From NCBI GenBank assembly GCA_031283515.1, contig JAITBS010000462.1:1-9631 (forward strand): DNA of 9,631 nt, given 5' to 3'. The position numbers and the translations under genes were made by a program. Below are positions 1 through 6,074 of this stretch, piece by piece; position 1 is the first letter of the stretch; each line of letters starts with the position of its first letter. Source of the stretch: Planctomycetaceae bacterium. GTDB lineage: Bacteria > Planctomycetota > Planctomycetia > Pirellulales > Thermoguttaceae. Below the pieces are notes generated by a model. That model did no database searches and was not told where the DNA came from. It was given only the letters and a program-made list of their open reading frames with translations.

Positions 1-1098
1 AGATTTTTTCGCGGATTTACGTTGGTCGAATTACTTGTAGTGATTGCGATTATCGGCGTGTTAATTGCCATGTTGCTACCTGCCGTTCAAGCAGCGAGAG
101 AAGCCGCAAGACGGATGTCTTGTGCGAATCACTTGAAGCAAATAGGAATTGGTGTTCATAATTTCCATGACACCCGTGAAGGACTTCCTCCCACAACATT
201 TCCTAGCACAGATTACATCTCATTTTTCGGTTTTCTCTACCCGTACGTAGAACAGCAAAACCTTTGGACAATCTTTCAAGAAGATGTTTCCGGTTACCCT
301 GATTCATGGTATTATGCCAATAATCACGCATGGGTTGGAAATGCTGTCACAAAAGGTTGGACAAAAGAAACGCGAGATGCATTATCATCTGTTTCAATTT
401 ATCGATGTCCAAGCCGAAGAAGCGGCGGTGTCCAAATGACTCCGAACAGCGACACAAACGGAACATATCAAGCAGAAAATAATTATTTTTATATGGGACC
501 TCAAGGAGATTATGCGATAGTTTGTCTTTCTCCTCTTGGTCGCAATGATTGGTATGAAACCGCTTTCGATTATAATTTGGAACCGCAAAATGCAATGCCT
601 TTTCGTTCCACAATGATTTATAGTTCACCAAACGGTAACAATACTGGTTACTATACTTATTCTAGTAATACCAATGTCAATTTGCGAAAGTGGGGACCAC
701 GTGACGCATTTGTCCGATGGGTAGATGGTTTAAGTAACCAAATTATCGTCGGCGAAAAACATATTCCTGTAACTTTAATAGGAAAGTGCGGTGAAAACCG
801 GCAACAGAGCGGCGATTGCTCGTATTTGCGTTCTCAAGGATATGGCGCATCGTGTAGTGGCAGGACATTACGGCGTACTAACAGTGGTGTTCATACTTAT
901 TACCATCTTGCATTTGGCGACATGTACGCAAACAATGATCCTGTATTTGATTACGGTTTCGGTTCGATTCATCCGGAAATTTGTAATTTTCTGTTTGGAG
1001 ATGGCAGTATTAAAGCTTGTTCCAACACAACCCACACAGAATTTGTCCTTGCGCGTTTGGCTGATGTGAGCGATGGTGAACCTGTTGGCAGTTTCTAA
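1..1098 (+). CDS. DUF1559 pseudopilin-like protein, 5'-truncated by window edge
   Basis: The reading frame is already open at base 1, so the true start lies just outside the window; the first in-frame alternative start (TTG at 22) falls inside the signal and is not credible. The visible 365 residues begin RFFRG|FTLVELL, a type IV prepilin leader: cleavage is expected after the Gly at 13-15, with Phe+1 and Glu+5 of the mature protein, followed by one hydrophobic helix (LLVVIAIIGVLIAMLLPAV) and the usual AAREAARR stretch. Near the C-terminus, IHPEICNFLFGDG gives the H-X9-DG motif typical of DUF1559 proteins. These are large paralogous families in planctomycetes, thought to be exported pseudopilin-like surface or secretion components; the exact role is unknown. 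The long middle part is rich in Tyr, Asn, Gly and Ser, as expected for an extracellular domain. The gene ends at TAA 1096-1098 and is followed 16 bp later by a MITE copy. The family call is secure, the function is not. Confidence 0.93.
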   Translation, partial: RFFRGFTLVELLVVIAIIGVLIAMLLPAVQAAREAARRMSCANHLKQIGIGVHNFHDTREGLPPTTFPSTDYISFFGFLYPYVEQQNLWTIFQEDVSGYPDSWYYANNHAWVGNAVTKGWTKETRDALSSVSIYRCPSRRSGGVQMTPNSDTNGTYQAENNYFYMGPQGDYAIVCLSPLGRNDWYETAFDYNLEPQNAMPFRSTMIYSSPNGNNTGYYTYSSNTNVNLRKWGPRDAFVRWVDGLSNQIIVGEKHIPVTLIGKCGENRQQSGDCSYLRSQGYGASCSGRTLRRTNSGVHTYYHLAFGDMYANNDPVFDYGFGSIHPEICNFLFGDGSIKACSNTTHTEFVLARLADVSDGEPVGSF

Positions 1099-1114
1099 TA
1101 ATACATTTTATTTT

Positions 1115-1393
1115 GTAATATATCAGTGGAATATTTTTGAATTTGTTTACAGTTGGAAATTACAAGGTAGGCGACCTTTCGCCGAAACGTTTTGAACAAT
1201 ACAATAAACCTACGGTCGCAACAGTTGTTTTTGTTATGGTGTTGTACACGGTTGGTTTTTAATTTCCGTCCGTAAACAAACACCAATCGGCGAGTACGCC
1301 GACCAACGGTGGGTGAAAACTCTTCGGCGAAACGTTGGCTACCTTTGGAGTCCATTGGTAAACAAATTGACGGATATTCCACTGATATATTAC
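1115..1393 (+). mobile_element. MITE-like foldback element, copy 1 (279 bp)
   Basis: The element is bounded by perfect 18-bp terminal inverted repeats, GTAATATATCAGTGGAAT at the left and its reverse complement at the right. Complementarity continues inward with gaps: GAATTTGTTTACAGTTGG on the left against CCATTGGTAAACAAATT on the right, then GGTAGGCGACCTTTCGCCGA against TTCGGCGAAACGTTGGCTACC, so the whole element can fold back on itself. It has no ORF of useful length and no transposase. Related copies are at 3240-3379 (inverted, shorter) and 6208-6446 (same orientation). I see no clear target-site duplication. It fills most of the gap between the convergent DUF1559 and gnd genes, where its hairpins could also act on transcript 3' ends. 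The class (MITE, i.e. a non-autonomous DNA transposon) is inferred from structure; the parent transposase is not in the window. Confidence 0.85.
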
Positions 1394-1416
1394 AATATTA
1401 CTTTAATTACAATTTG

Positions 1417-1448
1417 AAACTCAAATAGTTGAAGTCTGGATTGAGTTT
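1417..1448 (-). terminator. Possible stem-loop at the 3' end of gnd
   Basis: A perfect 8-bp inverted repeat, AAACTCAA at 1417-1424 and TTGAGTTT at 1441-1448, with a 16-nt loop touches the last base of the gnd stop codon. Read on the minus strand it would form a hairpin directly after the coding region. The stem is AT-rich and no strong U-tract follows, so it is at best a weak terminator or a 3'-end protecting hairpin. Confidence 0.35.
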
Positions 1449-2935
1449 TATTGTTTTTCGGTAATCCAATCGGTGTGAAAGGGACCTTCAGCGGGTTTAT
1501 CGGTTCTTTGATAGGTGTGAGCACCGAAGTAATCGCGTTGTGCTTGTAACAAATTCGCCGGAAGTACCGCTGAACGGTAAGAATCATAATACGACAACGC
1601 CGTCGAAAACGCCGGAACCGGAATACCCAATTCAATCGCCGTCTTGACCACATGACGCCACGCCTCTTGAGCCGATTCCGCCACGTCCTTGAAATACGGA
1701 GCAAGTAACAGATTTTCAAGTTTGGGATTGGCTTCAAATGCTTCCTTAATCCGTTCAAGAAATACCGCACGAATAATACAACCGCCGCGCCAAAGCATGG
1801 CTATCGGACCATATTGTAACTGCCAGTCATATTCCTTACCTGCTGCCTGCATTTGAACGTAACCTTGAGCGTAGGAACAAATTTTTGAAGCGTAAAGTGC
1901 TTTACGAATTTGTTCGGCAAATATTTTTTTGTCCCCTTTATAGGTTCCGCTGGGACCGTTTAGAATTTTCGATGCGCGAACTCGTGCGTCTTTCATTGCC
2001 GAAATACACCGAGCGTAAACTGCTTCCGTAACAAGACTGCTGGGTGCGCCAACATCAAGAGCGAGTTGACTCATCCATTTACCGGTTCCTTTCGCACCGG
2101 CTGTATCAAGAATCAAATCAACAAGATATTTTCCTGTTTCCTTATCCTTAACCGTGAAAATATCTTTGGTAATATCAATCAGATAACTGTCCAGTTCCCC
2201 TTTATTCCATTCGGAAAATGTTTCATAAATTTCTTCATTGGTGAAATGGAGAGCATTTTTGAGCATCCAGTAGGCTTCACAAATTAACTGCATATCGCCA
2301 TACTCAATACCGTTGTGAACCATTTTGACGTAATGACCCGCTCCTCGCGGTCCCACCCATTCGCAACACGGAATATCTTTTTGGGTACCGACTTTTGCGG
2401 AGATGGACTGAAAAATATCCTTGACAAGAACCCATGCTTTTTCAGAACCGCCGGGCATCATACTGGGACCTTTTCGTGCGCCTTCTTCACCGCCGGAAAC
2501 TCCGGTGCCGATGTACAAAAATCCTTTGCTTTCAACAAATTTCGTACGTCGTTCTGTGTCACGAAAATGGGTATTCCCGCCGTCGATGATCACATCACCG
2601 GGTTCGAGCAAGGTCAGGAGTTCCTCGATTACGGCGTCAATTGCCGCAACATTGGGATATAACGCCACTTCAGGTGCTGGAACCGCATCTTTTGATTGGA
2701 TCATGAGCATTACTTTTCGCGGACGTTTCAATTTTGAAACGAGTTCTTTCAAGGAGTGTGTCCCGACAAGATGCTCGCTTTTCGACTTACATTCCGGCTG
2801 ATTGACAAACTCATCAACCTTAGAAACGGTACGGTTAAACACCGCCACCTTATACCCATGATCAACCATGTTGAGAACCAAATTCTGTCCCATCACGGCA
2901 AGACCCATTAAACCGATGTCGTAATTTTCATTCAT
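1448..2935 (-). CDS. gnd: 6-phosphogluconate dehydrogenase, decarboxylating
   Basis: Oxidatively decarboxylates 6-phosphogluconate to ribulose 5-phosphate with NADP+ in the cytosolic oxidative pentose phosphate pathway. The 495 residues cover the whole family: N-terminal Rossmann fold with GLAVMG (11-16), NRTVSK (34-39), where Asn-Arg-Thr fits NADP+ rather than NAD+, and DGGN (118-121). These are followed by the substrate loop SGGEEGARKGPSMMPGG (147-163), the catalytic helix KMVHNGIEY with Lys204 and Glu211 (equivalents of sheep Lys183 and Glu190), the all-helical C-terminal domain with LWRGGCIIR, and the C-terminal tail AQRDYFGAHTYQR-FHTDW. The protein is longer than the roughly 470 residues of E. 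coli Gnd; part of the surplus is an insert around residues 82-98 (DAVPAPEVALYPNVAAI) ahead of the conserved EPGDVIIDGG strand. The start is ATG 2935-2933; a second in-frame ATG is not near, and no clear Shine-Dalgarno precedes it. It stands alone: no zwf or pgl is adjacent. Confidence 0.97.
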   Translation of the reverse strand: MNENYDIGLMGLAVMGQNLVLNMVDHGYKVAVFNRTVSKVDEFVNQPECKSKSEHLVGTHSLKELVSKLKRPRKVMLMIQSKDAVPAPEVALYPNVAAIDAVIEELLTLLEPGDVIIDGGNTHFRDTERRTKFVESKGFLYIGTGVSGGEEGARKGPSMMPGGSEKAWVLVKDIFQSISAKVGTQKDIPCCEWVGPRGAGHYVKMVHNGIEYGDMQLICEAYWMLKNALHFTNEEIYETFSEWNKGELDSYLIDITKDIFTVKDKETGKYLVDLILDTAGAKGTGKWMSQLALDVGAPSSLVTEAVYARCISAMKDARVRASKILNGPSGTYKGDKKIFAEQIRKALYASKICSYAQGYVQMQAAGKEYDWQLQYGPIAMLWRGGCIIRAVFLERIKEAFEANPKLENLLLAPYFKDVAESAQEAWRHVVKTAIELGIPVPAFSTALSYYDSYRSAVLPANLLQAQRDYFGAHTYQRTDKPAEGPFHTDWITEKQ

Positions 2936-2959
2936 ATTTTGTTAATTGGTTAAAAAAAA

Positions 2960-2990
2960 AGTTAACAGTTAATAATTAGTTAATAGTTAA
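2960..2990. repeat. Four AGTTAA direct repeats just upstream of gnd
   Basis: AGTTAA occurs at 2960-2965, 2967-2972, 2978-2983 and 2985-2990, giving two pairs with a 7-bp period separated by 11 bp between the inner starts. The array lies about 25 bp upstream of the gnd start codon, after a run of nine A residues (2952-2960). It could be regulator half-sites within the gnd leader, or merely low-complexity AT-rich sequence. No convincing -35/-10 pair for gnd could be placed. Confidence 0.5.
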
Positions 2991-3072
2991 GATTATCTGA
3001 TACTTTCAACCGTTTTGCAAGAGCAGACCAAACTTTTTTCTGAAATAAAATGATTTTACCCTATTTCATTTC

Positions 3073-3213
3073 CTACTGCTTTATTTGTTTCCATGTTTTT
3101 TTCCTTAAAGTTTTTTCAGTAATGTTTCTCTCTTTCCATAATCCGAATGCCGATTTTATAGTGATTTCATCGTCATCTTGATTATCTTGATTATCTTGAT
3201 TATTCCCTATCAT
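3073..3213 (-). CDS. Small ORF resembling the C-terminal part of a VapB/Phd-type antitoxin, possibly a remnant
   Basis: This ATG-to-TAG ORF encodes 46 residues: MIGNNQDNQDNQDDDE, then FGLWKERNITEKTLRKKTW at residues 22-40. The acidic linker followed by a FGLWK-R-I-(6)-KKxW segment recalls the toxin-binding tail of small antitoxins of the VapB/AbrB or Phd kind (tails of the form GxWKDRDIxLExIRxKAW), from memory and not from a search. The DNA-binding N-terminal half that such antitoxins carry is missing. The NQD repeat is encoded by the 9-bp tandem repeat at 3175-3201. The frame stays open upstream of the ATG into MITE copy 2, whose left end is only 27 bp before the ATG, so the element may have cut or replaced the 5' part of an older gene. 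No toxin ORF follows; the next 137 bp to gnd contain only short broken frames. It may be a real short gene, a remnant, or chance. Confidence 0.4.
   Translation of the reverse strand: MIGNNQDNQDNQDDDEITIKSAFGLWKERNITEKTLRKKTWKQIKQ
3175..3201. repeat. Tandem repeat, 3 perfect copies of a 9-mer (ATCTTGATT)
   Basis: Three head-to-tail copies of ATCTTGATT are followed by a partial unit (ATT). On the minus strand the unit reads AATCAAGAT and encodes Asn-Gln-Asp in the small ORF at 3073-3213. The 9-bp period keeps the frame, so copy-number change would lengthen or shorten the polar linker without a frameshift. Confidence 0.8.
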
Positions 3214-3239
3214 TTCTATTTTGTGGAATAATATTATTT

Positions 3240-3379
3240 GTAATATATCAGTGGAATTTTTGTTTTTCGATTTTCACTCCAGTGGAACTCCAAAGGTAGT
3301 CAACGTTTCGCCGAAAGGTCGCCTACCTTGTAATTTCCAACTGTAAACAAATTCAACAAAAATTCCACTAATATATTAC
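3240..3379 (-). mobile_element. MITE-like foldback element, copy 2 (140 bp, inverted, internally deleted)
   Basis: The left terminal repeat is GTAATATATCAGTGGAAT; the right one is its reverse complement with one change (ATTCCACTAATATATTAC). The interior is in the opposite orientation to copies 1 and 3: CCAAAGGTAGTCAACGTTTCGCCGAA is the reverse complement of their right arm, and GGTCGCCTACCTTGTAATTTCC-ACTGTAAACAAATTC that of their left arm. The roughly 100-140 bp central part of the other copies is absent, and the two arms are fused across the shared TTTCGCCGAAA sequence. The segment 3259-3290 next to the left terminus does not match the other copies and contains a second CCAGTGGAA. The element separates the antitoxin-like ORF (27 bp from its start codon) from the hisD promoter (39 bp beyond its right end). 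Confidence 0.82.
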
Positions 3380-3417
3380 CAAACGACGTATCTTTTCTAA
3401 ACAAACAGATAGCAGTC

Positions 3418-3445
3418 TTGACAATTTTATTTTGTCCAGTATAAT
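3418..3445 (+). promoter_or_regulatory. Sigma-70 type promoter of hisD
   Basis: A perfect -35 TTGACA (3418-3423) and a perfect -10 TATAAT (3440-3445) are separated by 16 bp. Transcription should start near 3452, giving a 5' leader of about 90 nt before the hisD ATG at 3542. The promoter lies wholly outside the adjacent MITE copy 2, whose right end is at 3379. This is the best promoter match in the window. Confidence 0.8.
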
Positions 3446-3456
3446 TGTTACATTGA

Positions 3457-3484
3457 TTGTGTTAATGAAATTGTGTTAATGAAA
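3457..3484 (+). repeat. Perfect 14-bp tandem duplication in the hisD leader
   Basis: TTGTGTTAATGAAA occurs twice head to tail (3457-3470 and 3471-3484), starting about 5 nt after the expected transcription start of hisD. It may be a simple slippage duplication or a paired binding site in the initially transcribed region. Confidence 0.75.
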
Positions 3485-3541
3485 ATGTAATTCGTATCAA
3501 CAACCGATCCATAACAATACCCATTTTATTTGTTTTAGAAA

Positions 3542-4891
3542 ATGCGAATACTTCGGATTGATTCACGCAATGAGGATGTTCTTGCTAAGATGCGTTTTTT
3601 GCGGACGAAATTAAGTCCGCGTGGTAACGTGGTGAGTGCCGCAAGCCGGCAACGAACACTCGAAATTTTCGGCGAACCTCTTACGCCTGCTCAAGTTGTT
3701 CAGCGGATTTGTCAAGACATTGAGCAATACGGTTTGCCGCCGCTGCTTGATTATTGCAACAAAATAGATCGTGTTTCCCTGACAGCGGAAGAACTTCGTG
3801 TTCCGCCGGAAGAGCTTCGGGCAGCAGTACAAAAAACAGATAAAACATTTCTTGATGCGGTCAAACGGGTACGTAACAATATTCGGGAATTTCAGCAAGC
3901 GATTTTGCACAAAAATGTTCGTGTGGAACGTCCGGACGGTTATCTTATGGAACGATATCGTCCGTTGCGCCGTGTTGGTGTTTGTGTTCCCGGCGGAGCG
4001 GCAGCGTATCCGTCCACTGTTTTAATGACGGCGGTACCTGCTCAGGTTGCCGGAGTTCAGGAAATCGCAATCATGGCTCCGCCCACAGCATTCGGTGCCT
4101 ACAATACCGATATGTTGGCAACATGTTACGAACTCGGTATTACAGAAGTTTATCGAATGGGTGGCGCACAAGGAGTTGCGGCATTGGCTTACGGTGTTGA
4201 AGGAGTCGCCAAAGTAGATAAGATTGTCGGTCCCGGTAATCTTTTTGTTGCATTAGCGAAACGGTTTGTTTATGGCGAAGTTGATATTGATTCTATTGCC
4301 GGACCAAGTGAAGTTGTTGTTCTTGTCGATTCCTCAACCAATCCGGTGTACACTGCGTACGATATTCTGGCTCAAGCGGAACATTCGCCGGGAGCCAGTA
4401 TTTTAATTGGATGGGATGCCGCGGTTCTGGACGCAACTGTTCAGGCAATTGAAGAGCAACTCAACAAAGTTGAGCGTGGAAAATTAGCGCAACAAAGTCT
4501 TGAAGAATTCGGTGCAGTTATTCTTACAAAAGATGCTGACGAGGCATGTCGATTTACGGACGAGATTGCACCGGAACATCTTCATATCGCAACAGAAAAT
4601 GCCGAAGAATTAGCGGATAAAATATCGTGTGCCGGAGCGGTATTTCTTGGAAATAACACGCCGGTAGCGGTTGGTGATTACGCGGCGGGACCGTCACACG
4701 TTTTACCGACAAGCGGAACGGCACGGTTTGCCAGCGGTTTGACTTGTAACGATTTTTTACGGGCAAACAGTATTCTGTTTTTTAATCGTAACGGTTTGTC
4801 GCAATTGGCACCGGATATTGAAATCCTCGCAACCAAAGAAGGATTAACCGCTCACCGTGAAAGCGCACTAATCCGGTTGAAAGAAAACTAA
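3542..4891 (+). CDS. hisD: Histidinol dehydrogenase
   Basis: Catalyses the last two steps of histidine synthesis, the four-electron, NAD+-dependent oxidation of L-histidinol to L-histidine, as a zinc-dependent cytosolic homodimer. The 449-residue length is normal for the family. Visible motifs are RVGVCVPGGAAAYPSTVLM (144-162), GGAQGVAALAYG (207-218), KIVGPGN (227-233), SIAGPSE (251-257), LAQAEHSPGA (277-285), PEHLHI (344-349) and GDYAAGPSHVLPT (378-390). Zinc ligands map to Gln278, His281, Asp379 and His438 and the catalytic pair to Glu345-His346. All are at a constant offset of 19 from the E. coli positions 259, 262, 360, 419 and 326-327, so the enzyme should be active. The ATG at 3542 is chosen because it follows the promoter at 3418-3445 by a suitable leader; there is no convincing Shine-Dalgarno. 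No other his gene is adjacent, so it appears to be transcribed alone. Confidence 0.97.
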   Translation: MRILRIDSRNEDVLAKMRFLRTKLSPRGNVVSAASRQRTLEIFGEPLTPAQVVQRICQDIEQYGLPPLLDYCNKIDRVSLTAEELRVPPEELRAAVQKTDKTFLDAVKRVRNNIREFQQAILHKNVRVERPDGYLMERYRPLRRVGVCVPGGAAAYPSTVLMTAVPAQVAGVQEIAIMAPPTAFGAYNTDMLATCYELGITEVYRMGGAQGVAALAYGVEGVAKVDKIVGPGNLFVALAKRFVYGEVDIDSIAGPSEVVVLVDSSTNPVYTAYDILAQAEHSPGASILIGWDAAVLDATVQAIEEQLNKVERGKLAQQSLEEFGAVILTKDADEACRFTDEIAPEHLHIATENAEELADKISCAGAVFLGNNTPVAVGDYAAGPSHVLPTSGTARFASGLTCNDFLRANSILFFNRNGLSQLAPDIEILATKEGLTAHRESALIRLKEN

Positions 4892-4893
4892 TA

Positions 4894-5267
4894 ATTTGTA
4901 ACTATTCATTGTCCGTTTTCTGTAACTGTCCATCTTGTTAATCGTCCGAATATATCGTTCAAATAGTCCGCAGATTATGCAGATTTTCGCAGAATTTGTA
5001 AAAAAGTTTGTTGAAAGGAATCAATGTATTTCGTTTTGTTTCGTAATTCTCCAAAAATAATCGTATCTATTCAGCGGGCTCTTATTTTTATGGTAGGCGG
5101 TCTAAACCTCATTTTCACCTAATTTTCTCAACAAAACAAACTCAGCAGCAAAAAGATAATAAAAACAACAATCTCATTACCTTATTGTTCTTTTTAATGC
5201 GGTAATGAAGCTGTTTTGTTGTTGAAATGAGGTGTTTGTGGAATGATGCTGCTGAATAGTTACAAAT
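4894..5267. repeat. Nested foldback region bounded by a perfect 15-bp inverted repeat
   Basis: ATTTGTAACTATTCA (4894-4908), starting 3 bp after the hisD stop, is perfectly inverted at 5253-5267. Inside it, further perfect pairs nest in order: 5106-5114/5225-5233 (ACCTCATTT), 5129-5138/5212-5221 (CAACAAAACA) and the central 5175-5181/5201-5207 (CATTACC). A further pair, 5142-5150/5247-5255 (TCAGCAGCA), crosses this set. The transcript or single strand could therefore form a long stem with an apical hairpin. This could be the 3' structure of hisD mRNA, a small RNA, or a decayed non-autonomous element unrelated in sequence to the MITE copies. There is no large ORF; a 32-codon ORF (5024-5122) is discussed as a finding. 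Confidence 0.55.
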
Positions 5268-5366
5268 AATCTCCCAAAAACTACGGATTAAAATCTATCA
5301 ACATCCGCGAAAATCTGTGTAATCTGCGGACTAAAAATCTACAAAAATCTATGTAATTTGCGGACT
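4965..5366. repeat. 29-bp imperfect inverted repeat plus a direct copy (ATCTGCGGACT type)
   Basis: AGTCCGCAGATTATGCAGAT... at 4965-4993 is inverted at 5304-5332 with 26 of 29 positions matching. A third partial copy (AAAATCTATGTAATTTGCGGACT type, 23 bp) at 5344-5366 is a direct repeat of 5310-5332 with two changes. A flanking pair, GTAACTGTCCAT (4922-4933) and ATGGACAATTAC (5379-5390), is inverted with 11 of 12 matches and encloses them. These arms interleave with, rather than nest within, the 4894/5267 pair. The sequence resembles REP-like dispersed repeats with an AATCTGCG-GA core; this is an impression and not a search result. Confidence 0.65.
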
Positions 5367-5418
5367 CTGTTGATAAAAATGGACAATTACCTATTTTCTT
5401 CTTCACCTGAATAGACAG

Positions 5419-5943
5419 TTACTTTCTGATAACGGTACTGGTTTTAATGGCGGTAGATTGGGCGGATTGAATCATGACGTGCATTGGGAGTGCGAGTTGA
5501 TCTGGAGTCAGTTTTCCGGTAAGGCGTTGAAGTTCTTCGCCTTGTGGTGTCATAAAAAGAACTGTCGGATATCCCTTGATACCAATCGATTTACAAAAAT
5601 CTGCCTCTTTGGAACCATCAATCCGAATACAGACAAACCGGTTGGAAAGACGTTTGATTTCTTCATCGTGAAATGTTGTTTCCATCATTCGTTGCGATGC
5701 GTCAGAATTGGGAATCGTAAAGAAGATAAGCACTAACTTCATTTCCTGCTTAGCTCTTTCAAATCCCAGAGAATAGTCATCAAGAAAAGAAACCGAAGCC
5801 GTTTCAGTATTATTTGTTGCGATTTTATTCGGTAAAATAGAAACAGCATCCGGCGAAGTTATGGATTGGAGTTTTACATTGCAACCCCAAATTCCAATAA
5901 ATAACCCTAATATAACAATAGAAAATAATTGTATCCTATTCAT
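5419..5943 (-). CDS. Thioredoxin-fold lipoprotein lacking the CxxC active site
   Basis: The 174-residue product starts with a lipoprotein-like signal: Met-Asn-Arg, a hydrophobic stretch (LFSIVILGLFIGIWG) and Cys21, so it is probably exported and lipid-anchored; Trp at -2 of the lipobox is unusual. Residues about 57-155 form a thioredoxin-like domain of the Thioredoxin_7/DUF255-like kind: FERAKQEMKLVLIFFT, then a loop, FVCIRIDG, a helix, and the cis-proline loop GYPTVLF (Pro126). Where the redox motif should be, the sequence is NSDAS (79-83), an SxxS in place of CxxC. Cys105 and Cys117 remain but lie elsewhere, so a normal disulfide exchange role is unlikely. ATG 5943 is preferred to upstream in-frame ATGs at 5955 and 5997 because AGGA stands 4 nt before it and the signal peptide then starts correctly. 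It is convergent with hisD and divergent from clpC. The binding partner or function is not known. Confidence 0.82.
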   Translation of the reverse strand: MNRIQLFSIVILGLFIGIWGCNVKLQSITSPDAVSILPNKIATNNTETASVSFLDDYSLGFERAKQEMKLVLIFFTIPNSDASQRMMETTFHDEEIKRLSNRFVCIRIDGSKEADFCKSIGIKGYPTVLFMTPQGEELQRLTGKLTPDQLALPMHVMIQSAQSTAIKTSTVIRK

Positions 5944-6074
5944 CGCGTCCTGCATCGAAAAACACCTTTGTTCACCACAGTTTTTACGGAAATACATTCA
6001 TTGCGGCGTCATGCCAAACAAGAAACAGTAAACTTTTTATACGTAATCGGGGGGAAAAAGGTTGAAAATAACGA

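Noticed and set aside
1095..1382. 95-codon ORF inside MITE copy 1
   Set aside because: Not preserved in copies 2 or 3, whose indels break the frame; no transposase-like motif.
1390..1770. 126-codon minus-strand ORF overlapping the gnd 3' end
   Set aside because: Arg-rich out-of-frame shadow of gnd running into intergenic DNA.
3001..3060. Minus-strand fragment KKVWSALAKRLKVSDNLNY between the antitoxin-like ORF and gnd
   Set aside because: About 25 codons between two stops with no start codon; too short to call a gene or toxin remnant.
5161..5207. Tiny minus-strand ORF MRLLFLLSFCC with an AAGG upstream
   Set aside because: Only 11 codons, inside the foldback stem; hydrophobicity is expected from T-rich DNA.
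5944..5997. 18-residue N-terminal extension of the thioredoxin-like lipoprotein
   Set aside because: It would bury the lipoprotein signal, and ATG 5943 has AGGA just upstream.
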